DNA of 64,000 nucleotides, taken from assembly GCA_933228895.1 (NCBI GenBank), contig OW121853.1, positions 124,516,133 through 124,580,132 on the forward strand, read 5' to 3'. The notes beneath the pieces are model-generated. The model did no database searches. It worked only from the letters and a program-made list of their open reading frames with translations, and was not told the DNA's origin. The translations under genes and the position numbers were made by a program. Of the stretch, positions 44,246-55,879 are shown in pieces; positions within the stretch are counted from its first letter, which is position 1; every line of letters starts with the position of its first letter. Source of the stretch: Platycnemis pennipes. Its lineage: Eukaryota; Arthropoda; Insecta; Odonata; Platycnemididae.

Positions 44246-44911
44246 ATTTTGGATGTTCTTGTCTCGTGCCCTTACTAACGAACGAATGCGCATGTCCGAC
44301 ATTACATCTCTTTCTGGATCTTCAAATCTTCCGTCCTCCCCCATTCTCTTCCTTCATCGTCCGCTCCAGCATAGCACTCTTCCCTCTCCATCACTCTCTT
44401 CAACATTCCCTCATCTCTCGAAACGCCTTCCACTCGCATACGTTGCTTACCTCAACTAGCACAAAGAATTTTATGTTATCTAGTATTTTTTTGAAAAATA
44501 TTCCATAATCATATAAAAAAAATAAGAATTACTGCGTGTTGCAATAGTATACTTGTTAGAGACGTCCCCTAAGTGACAAATCCTACCTACCTCCACAAAT
44601 GCAAATGAGTTGCTAACGCCGCCTCCTACTCTCATGCCCGGTTTCATCCCTTCCCGTCTCCTCCGATTTGTTATTAATGAGAGACGACGGACACAGAAGG
44701 TCATTAAGGATGGGTGGGTGATTAGGGACGTGTGTATTCTAGAGATTTCTGTTAAGCAGAAAAATCACAATCTTGGAGCGGCTGAATTAATCCAAAGGCG
44801 ATGCCCGTATTTTAAACATTGGCCATCCGATTAATGGCTTAATGCCCTCTATCCACTCTGCAAGTTATGCATCCAATTAACTAAATAATAGTGGGGACGA
44901 AATATCAGTGA
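44246..44911. other. Unassigned intron sequence
   Basis: Overlapping plus frames at 44206-44508 are pyrimidine-rich and show no domain. Nothing else was seen. Confidence 0.4.
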
Positions 44912-44915
44912 TTAA

Positions 44916-45633
44916 GGAGGTTGATCCGAAAAGTGAAAGTCATGTCATTTTTTTTATATTTTCAGCACTTATAGAACTGAAGTTCCTCTATCTAATCAAG
45001 TAAAGATAATTATACCAACACAAACTCCTTTTTGCACAAATTGCATTTGAAATTACATACGATTAACGGCGAGAATGGCCATCACATGGGAATATAACGT
45101 TTAAAAATACCATAGTGACATGTCATTTTTGCAAAAAACTGATATTTTATGCGTAATTTCACAAGGAATAAAATGACACGAAGGCAAAAGGCATCAACCC
45201 ACCGTATTTTTCACCTAAATCCACCAATGTCTGCGCTTATAGCAGACGAAATGCGTTAGTTGACAAATCTTAGTGGCGCTGCGGTCGCTGTTGCTAAAAT
45301 GGTTGGCGTATGAATAATATCATTACTAATGAGATATTAAAGAATATTTCAAGAATATTATAGCATAAAGTTTGAAAGTAATATTCTGGTGTTATACATT
45401 AGTAAATTCATTGAGTGCATGAATTTATTTCTGTAACGTAAATGCTGAATTGACTCCATCGTCGAGCTGATTAAAATTATCATAAAAAATAAATCCTTCG
45501 ATTTTCCATCGTATTTCCAATATCTTAGGCAATTTTCTTTGTGATGTAAGGATCACTTAGCAGGCATATACTCTTACTTAAATTGATAAGATTCCTTAGA
45601 CAACTTGACTCAAGCAGTTGCGAGCCAACCTCC
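44916..45633 (+). mobile_element. TTAA-flanked non-autonomous DNA element, family E copy 1
   Basis: TTAA lies at both edges (44912-44915 and 45634-45637). The short terminal inverted repeat begins GGAGGTTG (left GGAGGTTGATCCG; right, reversed, GGAGGTTGGCTCGC). The 718-bp body is nearly identical to 57525-58245, including 'ACATGGGAATATAACGTTTA', 'GGCATCAACCCACCGTATTT', 'GTGGCGCTGCGGTCGCTGT' and 'CTCCATCGTCGAGCTGATTA'. No ORF. TTAA duplication is a piggyBac trait, but the terminal bases are unusual for piggyBac. Confidence 0.9.
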
Positions 45634-45637
45634 TTAA

Positions 45638-46055
45638 GTTTAAACTTCTGCCCCAATTCGTTCGTCAATCCAATCCCATTAATATGCATTCCTGTCACAA
45701 ATGTTGCCCCCTCTATCTAATCACACCCCCGTTCACCCGCTTCTGCTGTGACTTCTCCCGTTACCCGGAAATATGGGTGGTGCACCGCCTCGTGTGTGTG
45801 TGTGACACGGAGCGACCTCTTGTGTGCACCTGGCCTCAAAATGTGAGCGCGCGAAGTAAGAGGGTTCCTCAATCACGGGGCGTGCGAGTACACACGGCCC
45901 GGTGCCTTTGCAGGACAATCGGGCGACTACAGAAGCAGGGCAACTCCCCGGAGAACAATAGTGGAGCAGGATGATAGGTGAACAGGATCAAGCGCCGCTG
46001 TGAGCGCTGAGTCACCGGCCGTGGCTGAAGAAATGAATAAAAACGATGCATACTG
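45638..46055. other. Unassigned, GC-rich toward the right
   Basis: A GC-rich stretch from about 45750 to 46030 with a (TG)n-like run at 45795-45805. Overlapping frames on both strands (45618-45974 plus, 45733-46051 minus) show no domain. No splice pair with consistent phase was seen. Confidence 0.4.
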
Positions 46056-46563
46056 AATGGGGGCGTTTACTCGGAACCGAAATCGCAATTTTGTACACGA
46101 AATCGAGAGATGGAAACGAAAAAATGATTTTAGTGAAAAAATTAATCAAAATCAAAAATTAAAATAAGCAAAAGGTGACGCCCACCGAAAAGCTGCTTTG
46201 ACGTCACTTTCCTCCCGTCCTTGACAGCTTTTAGGGGAAGGGAAGGGAGAGGAAGGGGGTTCTCGGAAAGTCTGCTCGCACAGATGCTGTCGCAACTGCT
46301 CCTATTGGCAGAGTCAGCTGTGTCCCTCCACCCCTTTGCAATAAGGCAAAGTAGCTTCGAGGGCTCACTTGTGATTGGACGAAATCGATATTAGTCAGAG
46401 GTTATACCACGCCCACTTTTCCGAAAGGGTTAAAAACATCAGTTTTTCGCCGCTTATAACTCGAGAAATAATTGACGGATCAAAAAACGGAAAAATACGG
46501 GTCTTTTTATTTTACAAACTCGATCAGATTCGGCAATAAAAAAATATGGTAAAATACCAATTT
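46056..46563 (+). repeat. Non-autonomous DNA element, family D copy 4
   Basis: It starts AATGGGGGCGTTTACTCGGA and follows the family order to 'GGCAATAAAAAAATATGGTA'. The final terminal bases are diverged (AAAATACCAATT where others have AACGACCCCATT). There is a deletion of the 'CTTCTAACCA' segment near 46145. Confidence 0.85.
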
Positions 46564-47719
46564 ATGGAGCTGGATTGGGGAAGATTTCATCTTTCTTTGC
46601 TCAATGTATTTGCATCTAGTCTGGCGTATACAGGCATTTCTTTGAAGAACCTGACAACGGCACTGACCTATATTATCAAACTTCCTGTTAGTATTCAACC
46701 TATGAGTTGCTTGGTTACAGTTCTCTTAGGTTTAACCGTCTTCCGACAATCTCTTCAGCTGCACATAGCTATATGTAGGAATTACAGCCTACCTTCATTT
46801 TGATCAAATTTACTACCAGGTCTTCCTCGAGCGTCTCCTGGAATAGGCACCTATCAAGGGCTAACGGCCTCCTAGGAGGGATAATGAGTGGGTAGAGGTC
46901 AGGGCACCCTGTTACCCTGGGAATCGGAAATCACCCCCAAAAGCAGATGGGATGCCCCCCCCCCCCCCCCCCACCCCGGTACTAAAGGCATAGCATGGAG
47001 AAGGCAAAGGAAATCTACTCTATAAACACTCTTAGTGGTATTACGAGTAATTGCTCCAATATTATTTTGCACCTATAATTGTTATATCTGGCAAATTATT
47101 TTAATTGTTTTAAAGAAGCCAATGTAATACGATAGAGTTAGTGCATGATTATTCTATGTTAATACTAACACTAAAACCAAATACATCACCCAGTACTTCT
47201 TCGCGTCAAATGAATAATCATGTAATATAGCTCGATAACTACTAATGCTCTTGAATACAAAAGGATCGGAATAAAAACCCATTAAATTTGAGCCGGAACA
47301 TACCTGTCAAAATGTTAATGCAATTTAAAGGTTCATAGTATATTTATATTTTCCATAATAACCAGAGGTGATGGAGATTTTCCCAAATAAAAATGGATTC
47401 TTACCAAAACAATATGTAATCTCTGGCAGTGAATTATTAGGGTTTATCTGCGTATGATTAATTTTGTGGATGAGGGTTCATCGGCTATTGGTGCGGGTTT
47501 AATCTCACCTCAGGGTACATCATAAATTTTAATTTCATGGGTTGGTTTCAGGTGTTTTCTAATTTCAGCCTGCGGATAGTTTGAGAAATTTTATACTGAA
47601 CTTGACTGTTCTGTGCCAACTAAGAAAATAAATTATTCACTCGCATTACGCTGGATACAACTGAAAAACCAAGGAGGAGTTATAACTCTCAGATTCCTTC
47701 GTTTAGCAGAATCTGAGAA
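46564..47719. other. Unassigned intron sequence with an 18-base C run
   Basis: A homopolymer of C occupies 46955-46972, an assembly-sensitive site. The plus frame 46546-46803 and the rest show no domain. Mostly AT-rich. Confidence 0.4.
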
Positions 47720-48163
47720 AGTTTTTGAAAGGTTTACTTATTGGTTTAATCACTTCACAAATATTTGCAAAGTATTCTCTCCCCTATCTTGTTTTCGTCA
47801 AAGCGACGATAAAGTCGCAGATGTTCTCAAAATATTTATTACGTCATCGATCGATTTCATTTTTACTTTAAAAATGTATTCTAAATTGAAATTTAAAGCC
47901 TGATTGCAAATCTTTTCCAACTTTTCCAATCAGAAAGTTAATTAAGTCTGCCATAAGCGTTTTTAATAATTTTTCTTATTTTTCCATAACTTTTATCGAG
48001 AGGTAAAATGTTATTGAATTTCGGATCCCTAATGACGGAAACCCGTTTTCCCGCCATTGAAATATATTTTTGCAATCCCTTTTTCTGTGGGTTTTATGGT
48101 GCTCGGTCTTTTTGTTTATAAGTTTTTGAAAGGGTTACTCATTGGTTTAATCACTTTGCAAAA
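47720..48163. repeat. Dispersed repeat family J copy 1, bounded by 40-bp direct repeats
   Basis: The segment 47720-47763 (AGTTTTTGAAAGGTTTACTT...) is repeated with few changes at 48121-48163 (AGTTTTTGAAAGGGTTACTC...). The intervening sequence matches 56395-57115: 'ACGTCATCGATCG', 'TTGAAATTTAAAGCCTGAT', 'GTCTGCCATAAGCG', 'TTTTCCCGCCATTGAAATAT'. The class of repeat is unknown. Confidence 0.65.
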
Positions 48164-48710
48164 TAAACTTCCGTTGACTTTAGTGGGCACGGTGAGTTGA
48201 AAATAGAAAACGCACGTGAATGAGGAATTATTGCACTTCTTATTCTTGGAGTGGAATGAAGTGCGTTCGCACGTGCGCAGCCACCGGAAATGGCCTTTTG
48301 ACTCTCGAGGTGAGAGACGGAGGGTGTGGGCGAAAGGAGGATGAGGAAAGGAGGACCGCTCTGTTAAGTGGACCGAATGACTAGGAACACCTCCTACCAC
48401 CTTCCTGTGAAATAGACCATTCCTCTTCCTGCGATGGAGCCTCGAATCATTCGAATAGCTCGATCTCTAAACTGATGTCTTAAAAATATATTCGTCTTAA
48501 AGCACTGAAAATCACTGGTGAAAAGTGACATAAGGGAAAGGAAAACATGATTAACATTGGAATTATGAGATTTTCTCTATTCCTATCCTTTTAGAAAAAT
48601 AAATAGAGTTGCCCCTAACTCTCGTGCGGGTGAAGCTGAAGTATAATGCTACTTACTTTTGTGCATGAGCAGTTGACTTGACATATGAAAGATAGCATCC
48701 AATTCATTAC
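48164..48710. other. Unassigned intron sequence
   Basis: No gene or repeat family was identified. Confidence 0.4.
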
Positions 48711-49325
48711 ATGCTGGTAATACTGGAGGAGTTTCTTGAAGAGGTGAAAGAGTGTTGTTATCTGGTAATCCGAGTAAACAGTGACGGGCGAAGCGAGAAA
48801 GGAATAGTAATTAAAATAGCACAGAAGAAGAGGGCATTCTATCAGAAGAACTATCTACTTACAGCTGGAAATACAGCCTTGAAAGTAAGTAAAAAGTTCA
48901 TCAAAACTTGGTCATGGAGCACAATTCTCTATGGCAGTAAGGAATGAACGATTACAGCCGTTGAGAAAGCAAAGTTGGAATGATTCTAAATGTGATGTTA
49001 AAGATGAATTTCTGGATCGACCGAGTAGTAAACAAAGAACTGAGAAGAGAGGGAGAAAAGAGAAGTTTGATGAAAACCTCAAAAAGAAGATGGGACAACC
49101 GAATGGGGCATAGCTTGAGACACGATGGCCAGATGAAGAGAATTGTCGAGGGAAAAGTGAACGGGAAGAACGTCAAAGGGAGGCGTCCTATGAGATAAAT
49201 GGAACAGGTCGTAAAGGACGTGAAAGAGCCAACCTCTTCTTATTACATTAATGTGAACAGGTTTGTCGATAAAAGAATCGAGTGGAGGGCTGCGTCAAAC
49301 TAACCCTAGGATTGTTGACCGATGA
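48711..49325 (+). mobile_element. RTE-like LINE 3' part, 5'-truncated (copy R7)
   Basis: The frames at 48711-48947 and 48980-49198 encode 'EECCYLVIRVNSDGRSEKGI'-like and 'SKRRWDNRMGHSLRHDGQMK' segments of the post-RT region. The shared end is 'GTTTGTCGATAAAAGAATCG' and the terminus is 'AGGATTGTTGACCGATGATG'. Frameshifts separate the pieces. It extends further 5' than most copies. Confidence 0.86.
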
Positions 49326-49454
49326 TGACGAGTTCATTAGCATTCATATTTTACGCATTTAAAATTTTAAATATTTATTTCAAGTTCTAAGAAATCGAAA
49401 TAAATCTCGAGCAATGGCTGTTGAAAGTTCAGACCATTGGCACATTTTGACTTA

Positions 49455-50330
49455 TGTTATTCTGGGGAGGCGACCAATAACTAATGTCATTAGCGCCAAT
49501 AAGGATTGACGAACACTTTGGAAGGAGTAGGGATTTTTTAGGGAGTGAAGGAAGGGTGGAGAGAAAGTTGGCGTTGGCATTGGCCTGCTTTTGAAGAAAA
49601 TCGCGGAAGAGTCCACGTTTTAATATCGCATCCGACAGACGTGGTGTTACACTGGAAATGCTCTCCTTGCAAAATTTAAGTTCCGCACTGGAATCGTACT
49701 GAGAGATCGTACTGAGAGTACTCAAGCCTAGAGATGGGTAACTCGGTAAATTACCGCGGTAATTTTCGTAAATTACAATGGTATTTTTCGTAAATTACCA
49801 ACACCCCGGAAAATTACCATAATGAACGGTAATTTTCAGAAAATTTCTTTTTCAGAGAATTTCTTCCTCACGAAGAAACCATTGGAATGAGTGATATTAT
49901 AAATTAAGTAGCTAAAACGATTTTGTTTACATTGTGTCCGTAATTAATGCAGAGGATTCAGAGTAAAATAACAAATCCACATTGCGCAGAGATATGTCAT
50001 TGGAACGAAAATTTCCTATGGTGTCACAAAAGAGAGGCAAATTGCGTGCTGCTACCAACTTTGTTATAATTTTTTAATGAGATATAATAGATAAACGTCA
50101 TGATATAAGCGTCGGCATTTATATCTCAATGCTATTTTATTTCGTTTTGAGTCCTCTGATAAGGATTTGCAGCTCAAAACTTAAAACTACTGGAAAATTA
50201 CGGTAATTTACCTCAATTAAAAATTGCGGTAATTTACCCATCTCTACTCAAGCCACTACCGGAATTCGAAAAGAAGGCCCCCAAGAAGATAGGCCAGTAC
50301 CTCAGCCACCAAACCGACTCAAATTCCCTT
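49455..50330 (-). mobile_element. SINE family A copy, split by a hAT miniature element
   Basis: Minus-strand SINE A: 3' part at 49455-49728 ('CTGGGGAGGCGACCAATAAC', 'GAAGGAAGGGTGGAGAGAAA', 'GCATCCGACAGACGTGG'). The head end is at 50255-50330 (diverged B box region 'GGAATTCGAAAAGAAGGCCC', 'GCCAGTACCTCAGCCACCAA'). The break is filled by 49729-50246 plus its 8-bp duplication. Heavily diverged, so old. Confidence 0.8.
49729..50246. mobile_element. Non-autonomous hAT element with perfect 8-bp duplication
   Basis: It starts TAGAGATGGGTAACTCGGTA and ends (reversed) TAGAGATGGGTAAATTACCG. A perfect target duplication CTCAAGCC is present at 49721-49728 and 50247-50254. The ends are rich in the unit GGTAATTT in opposite orientation. 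518 bp, no ORF. The terminal TAGAGATG is shared with family G, but the interior differs. Confidence 0.92.
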
Positions 50331-50396
50331 TTATTTCGTCTTAGCTTATCAGACTCATGAACGTATTTTTAGCCTTTGTACCTTCCATCGTTTATA

Positions 50397-51095
50397 CATC
50401 TACGTCTACATAATACCCTGAAAGTCACCATAAAGGTGTGTGGCAGGTGGTGAACTCTCACCAAACATGCAATACATATCAAACATAAGAAAGGATTAGT
50501 ACTTGTATAGGTACTGTTCAAAACTACGCTATTTAAAAAAGATAAAAATAGAAAAGCATACATGCAAAAACATGCCGTTAGTTAGGTTAGCTTTTAAGTC
50601 CTCATACCAACATGCAGCTACCAATGTTATCCATTGCTACACTCGTACTGGATATATTTACCGTTATTCATATCCCTAATAGTACGAGGAAAAAAGGACA
50701 TTTTGAATCTGTCAGTTCGGCAATCAATTTCTCTAATTTTGTGATTATGGTCGGGTCTACCATAAGTAAGTTGGGGTCCGCAAAATATTTTTAACATCAT
50801 CACTGAAACTATGGTCTTGGAATTTGTTTAAGAGATTAAGTCTTAATTTCAACGTGCGATCTGACAATGATTCCCAATTTAATTCATTTCATAGACTGGT
50901 AACGCTAATAAGGTTATCATACCGTCCCTTTACAAATCTTGCCGATCTTCGCTGCATACGTTCAAGTTCGTTATTTAGACCGATTTCGTAGGGATCCCAT
51001 ACACTGGCAGCATATTCCAAATGAGGTCTTACAAGGAAAAGTAGCTGATTTCTCGTACATGATCGTCACATTTACCCAGTACTTGCATTCTTATT
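50397..51095 (-). mobile_element. CR1-like LINE fragment (copy C4)
   Basis: The inverse of copy C3: the terminal stem-loop lies at 50416-50446 (reversed CCTGCCACACACCTTTATGG...). The 3' UTR follows to about 50800, then the RT tail (minus strand 'CTTGTAAGACCTCATTTGGA', 'GTGTATGGGATCCCTACGAA'). It ends near 51095 where C3 also lacks further 5' sequence in common. Confidence 0.85.
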
Positions 51096-51099
51096 CTTA

Positions 51100-52079
51100 T
51101 GCTTGCATTATATGTGGTTTATCAACGTAAAAAAGTTTCCGGAGAATGCCATTGGCGATCATCCATCGCTAACACACATCGAATCTGAAGTGGTCTCTGC
51201 TGACGCTGCTCAGGAGTTTGGACAGCGTGTCACCTTATCTTGGTGGTGATCGCGCTGTCAATGGATGTAGTCACCAGTTCGCGCTAGACTCTACCATTGT
51301 TTTGCCACCTGCTTGTCTTCTTCCGGCCCGGAAGTGGTCGCAAATCGGTGTGCACGCGTGATTCGATTCGGAGATGTAACCAACGCACAATTGCACAACA
51401 GCCTTCGGGTTACGTTTCAGAGGTCAGCCTTTTCGTGTTTTACTTTTGATTTTTTTCTTCGTTTCGCATTTTTTTCTCGGGCGGGGTGTCGATGGACGAA
51501 GGTCAAGGTGGAAATCAGCCTGAATGACAACGATAATAAATCCATTTTATCCGCAGAAAACAAATATTCTTATCGTCACATATCACTGAATGCTTTTCTA
51601 GATCACGCAATTGAAACAGTCATTTACTTAAATGACACTTATTTAATTAATCCAATTTTATTCTCCAACTTTCGCTTACAATGTAATGCCTTCCCAAGAA
51701 ACAGAGTACAATATCACCCAAAGACAGTATAACTACATTAATTTAGATAAGCCTCAGCTGGAAGTCCTCCCCGTGATAATAAACTTTAAATATCAACTGC
51801 AATCGCTGAATCATCCCTCACCTATCTCTCCGAAGATTTGCATTCTCTATACATTAAGTCTTTTGTTTTAGCTCTTCACATCTTCTGCTAGGCTACATGC
51901 CGCCTGAAGTACTTCAATTTTCCTCCCCATTTTTGCCTTATCCTATATTCTACCCTCCAACATCCACGCCGCCATACCATTTCCCCACAACATGTCCTCC
52001 GTCCACTTCTCCCTTGTAGTTCCCCCGTCATCCCCTCTCCTCCCTCTTACAATATATTGTGGCAATGTCAAAAAAAAAC
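51100..52079. other. Unassigned; GC-richer part at about 51150-51500
   Basis: The frame 51313-51732 (139 codons) is the longest plus-strand one here but shows no domain or start context and has low-complexity F/S-rich composition. The region may be the 5' part of a decayed LINE, because a LINE C-terminus follows at 52080; that link is inference. Confidence 0.35.
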
Positions 52080-52640
52080 CTTGGACCGGATTCATTTTAC
52101 TCGAGCAAATACTGATGTTTTATTGCCCTAGCTATTACACCACCACCTACCAACACTCTTTTCCAATAAACTCAATAAAATTTTGGAACTCCCTCACCAT
52201 CCATCGAAAACAAAGTTCGTCTGTTGAATGCTTTAAAACAAAATTGTTCAACTTTTTATTGGAATTGTAGAATAATGAAAGTTAGAAATTTAATCTACGT
52301 ACATAAATATTAGTCATTAATATAAAAACTATGTAATGATATGTGTGAGTTTCGTAGAATTAGGAAATATATTACTATACTGATCTAAATGTTTTGCTGT
52401 TATTGTATTTGGAATGCAAAATTTTAGAAATAAAATTCAAATTACTGCTAACCGATACCAAATAGGAAAAACATTTTGGTGGTTTTTGATTGTTTTACCC
52501 GATGATGGCTGAAAATTGATAAGTTTTTGTATTTAAAATTGCTATGTTGAATATGTGTGATGATGATGTAAAATTCCGAGCTTTTCCCTACTTAAATGTA
52601 CTCGTTCTTAGAGGGCATGCCCTAGACCAATAATAATATC
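52080..52640 (+). mobile_element. LINE C-terminal remnant (L2/CR1-related) with 3' UTR
   Basis: The plus frame 51992-52270 ends with 'TTTYQHSFPINSIKFWNSLT' followed by 'SSSVECFKTKLFNFLL'. This is the conserved tail (HSF-P-S-I--WN-LP--V----SL--FK--L) found after the RT of L2/CR1-like LINEs. The 3' UTR runs to an AATAATAATATCTATCTATC tail at about 52628-52648. It does not belong to the CR1-like family above, because the terminal stem-loop differs. Confidence 0.72.
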
Positions 52641-52869
52641 TATCTATCATATTTGCTTATTTAAAACTTCTTCATATGTCCTCCTCTCCGAGCAGCTCTC
52701 CAGCTTCTCCAATTTTATCCACTCTAGTATTTCATTCCCCTCCAATTTACGTCCATTTCCGTTCCCGTCCAAATCTCTAGCTTTATGGCGGTGAAATCGG
52801 ACCGGAGAAATTTGGCGACTCCCAGAAACCTTTCATCTATCCCGGCCAAGAGCCTTTCTGGACACCCCC

Positions 52870-53045
52870 CTCTAAAATCCTCGCGATTCGATTTTCTGTG
52901 TGTCAGAACTTCGTATGAAATCGCAGGTGGCCCAAGGAAAGGAACTGGCCCCCCTACCCTGAATGTGTGAATTTCATTTGCCATTGGCTTAGTACGGGGT
53001 GAGCTCTACTCTCACCTATCAAAACCAACCTTCGGGTCGAATCAC
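52870..53045 (+). mobile_element. SINE family B, headless copy 3
   Basis: The body only: 'AATCCTCGCGATTCGATTTT', 'CTGTGTGTCAGAACTTCGTA', 'GAAATCGCAGGTGGCCCA', 'CTACCCTGAATGTGTGAATT' and the 3' end 'CAAAACCAACCTTCGGGT'. The tRNA-like head is missing; it joins unrelated sequence at about 52865. Confidence 0.82.
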
Positions 53046-53640
53046 TGAGTGAGTGAGAGCCGAAACCTTTGTATTTTCAAGTAATCACACCATTTTACCG
53101 TTCAAAATTTTGCTCATTATAGCTCACTGAATATGCGTATAGGGTGTTTGATTCCAGACATTTCGCTTAAACTCTAAAATAAAGAAGTCTTAAACCCCAA
53201 TAATGATTTCCCTCGGGCTGAATAGAAGAAGACGGAGACAGGCAGACTAACATTATAGGCCAAAGCAGTAGGACACATGCCGGAGCGACAAACACGCGAT
53301 TGTTTGGTCTGGTTACTACAAATATCGGAGGCGTTCACAAGCGCAGCGGCCCTCGAGGCCTTCAGGGAGGGGGAAGCCACGGGCGGCTGATTTCGACCCT
53401 TTGGGGGAGTGCACTTCCGGCTACCGAGGCAGCCGCGGAGTGTGCATCGAATCGGAACACAGAGCTGCTCTCTATTTATAAGCTGAGGCTGGCGCGTTTG
53501 TTTACCTCGTCACGCAATTTGTTGCCACTCCGCTCTGCGCATGCGCATTACCGCCGGGCCATCCGCACTTGTGATAACTCATTCAAAGTTGTCGCATCTT
53601 TAAAATCTATTTGAATCACTCGACTTGGTGGGCTAGGTAG
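53046..53640. other. Unassigned, GC-rich block at about 53330-53570
   Basis: A CpG-rich stretch carrying a frame at 53300-53614 (104 codons) with no recognisable domain. There is no clear acceptor/donor pair consistent with the neighbouring ADAMTS-like exons. Nothing else was seen. Confidence 0.4.
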
Positions 53641-53935
53641 GTAAAAAATTGCGAGAGTAGTCTGTAGTGCATGATGCACGTTTAAGCATTACTAACACAT
53701 GATAGGGAAATACCGATAAATTATGCTTAGGAAAATGTTTTTCTAACCAGTAATAAATTCATTAATGTGTATTTACTATCCACCTAGTTGCACGTGGACA
53801 TTAATCTAACATGTGTCCATGAAGTAGTAGCACTGCATCTCATAGTTGCATGTAAGAAGTGCATGTTTGGTGATCTTCACCCCCTGCCACACACCCTCGC
53901 GGTGGCTTTCAGGGTGTTACGTCGACGTAGACTTG
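53641..53935 (+). mobile_element. CR1-like LINE 3' UTR (copy C5)
   Basis: 'AGTAGTCTGTAGTGCATGAT' and 'GTGCATGTTTGGTGATCTTC' match C1/C2. The terminal stem-loop is at 53883-53913, then 'GTTACGTCGACGTAGAC'. No coding part is retained. Confidence 0.8.
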
Positions 53936-54084
53936 AAATCATATTCCCAACAAATCTGATAACATTTCTTGATTTCACAACAGATCGGTTCAAAACGGAT
54001 TTTTGTGGATATTTATAGCTTGAGTATTAGTAGTAGTTATTATGGGAAGCGTATGACTGCTGAGGTTATTAATGTAGGTTATGC

Positions 54085-54215
54085 TGATTGGGTATTGGCA
54101 GGATTTCTTGGGAACGGATGATGGACGGAGAGAAACTCAATGTCGGCATCAGCCAACGTTCAATGACAGGCTTCAAGGGGAACACCGTTTAATATCCCAT
54201 CCGATGGATCGAGTA
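54085..54215 (-). mobile_element. SINE family A fragment
   Basis: Minus-strand SINE A pieces: 'GATTGGGTATTGGCAGGAT', 'GGACGGAGAGAAACTC', 'CAATGACAGGCTTCAAGGGG', 'ATCCCATCCGATGGATCGAG'. The head is absent. Confidence 0.7.
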
Positions 54216-54348
54216 GGGGTATAAATGGGTTTTGAGGTAGTAAAACTGCTGAGACTAAATCAAACTGTCTAAACAACCCTTAAACCTGAGTTTTTAAGTG
54301 GTATTTGTGCTTGAGGCGGGAGTCGAACCCTCCAATATCGAGTTTCCA

Positions 54349-54499
54349 AGGGGGGGTGGAGGGGGGGTGCTTGAATCGTTTGAGATTAATACCGTTACGG
54401 AATAACCCCGAACGCAATGTTAAAACATACGAGTGAGTCCTTAGTTACGTACCGGAATTACACTCGAACGATTCAATTACACCCCCCCCCCCCCCACCC
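54349..54499. repeat. Foldback with poly-G/poly-C ends
   Basis: The left arm is a G-rich tract (GGGGGGGTGGAGGGGGGGTG) followed by TGAATCGTTTGAG at 54372-54384. The right arm is CTCGAACGATTCA at 54463-54475 followed by a C-rich tract (14 C at 54482-54495). The arms pair at 12 of 13 bases plus the G/C runs. About 150 bp; it could be a miniature element. The homopolymers are sensitive to assembly error. Confidence 0.65.
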
Positions 54500-54509
54500 C
54501 AGACCGCGC

Positions 54510-55879
54510 GTCAACAATCTGGTTACCAGTTAGACGAGTTCTGAACTGAAATACTCCCTACTCAGCATCCCTGGGTGGAATACAACCTGACTGGATTCCC
54601 TCAATCGCCGAATGAAAATAGGGACGTTCCTCCGATTTCACAATACGGCAATTCATTTGACGGTTGTTCTTGCCTTACCTTGATCGGACTTGGATATTCG
54701 ATCCTAATATCGGCCTCCTTGCCAAAATAGAGCAAATCAAAATGCCATATGGTCACTAGGTTCTTATGTATCTGGATTGGCACTAAAGCTAACAATCATA
54801 GACCGAACTGGATGGTGCAATTCTATAGTTTAGAATCTCCATTGCTGTACAACTTTCCTGTGCGAACCCTTATCAACTAAAGTTCTTGGAATAATATTTT
54901 CTGCCCTGCACTCTATATGAACCCTAATGCGTATACCCCATTTGGTGGGCAGGTCCTGATTGATTTAGCCACGTCATACCGTTCTGGAAAGAAACCGATG
55001 ACTTGAAAGAAATTAATGCTTCTATAGACTTGGAAGTAAGTTTATCTTCCGAGAACGAGTCCCCAACTGTCATTTCAATGCCCTCGGTTGAGAAACCCAC
55101 ACACGTGCTGCACGTGCAAAGCTGGTAGGTACGTCAAAAGAGATCTTAATGCGCCAAGTTATTTCTTTGAACGTCAGAGCTTTTTGTTGTGCGAATCATT
55201 TTGCCAGTGTGCCCGCGGAGCATTTTGTGAATCAGAGGTGACAGCATGATGAGGTTTTGGCTTCCGTTCCCAAAGTGGGGAACCTTTTTCTCACTGTCAT
55301 CATGAATTGGGTCCTTTCCCACGGCCATCGAATCCGGGTCCACTACAGATTCACATGCTAACTTTTTTGCTAATTATATTCCAATCTAAAAATATTCAAG
55401 AGATTCCAATTTGCAATTAGAGAATCAGAATATTGTGGGCATAAAGCCATGATAAAATTGCAGACCTAGACCCCTCAAGGGAGTGTGGCAGATTGAATTA
55501 CCGTCAAACATTCACAAGAGTATGCAATCAAAAGATGTGATGCTACGTAATAAGCTGAACTGGTGTTCATTAGGCATGCAACAGTCATGTGAGGATAAGT
55601 CATCAGAATCTAAAAGATACATACGAATGGATATGAAAAGGTGGAGCTCTACGGTCAGAAAACGACATTAACAGAAGGAAAACTCCATTTGGTCGTAATA
55701 TTTAATTTACATATTACGGCTGGTGAAGTTTTTCTTCTCTTATTTACATATTAATGGGTGAAGAATTTATTGTTCCCATTCACGATAACGTTCACTACTT
55801 AAGGCTGAGGCAGCAGAGCTAAGATCTTTATTCAGATGGACTACAATTTAGTCTACCTACATTGCACCTAAGCTAGTAA
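54510..55879. other. Unassigned intron sequence
   Basis: No gene or repeat was recognised. Short frames at 54601-54795 and 55146-55343 (minus) and 55483-55671 (plus) have no domains. Confidence 0.4.

Noticed and set aside
44916..45633. Segmental duplication with 57525-58245
   Set aside because: Similarity stops exactly at the TTAA edges on both sides, which points to transposition, not a larger duplication.
51313..51732. 139-codon plus frame as a gene
   Set aside because: No domain, F/S-rich composition, no splice context. It may be part of a decayed LINE, but this could not be shown.
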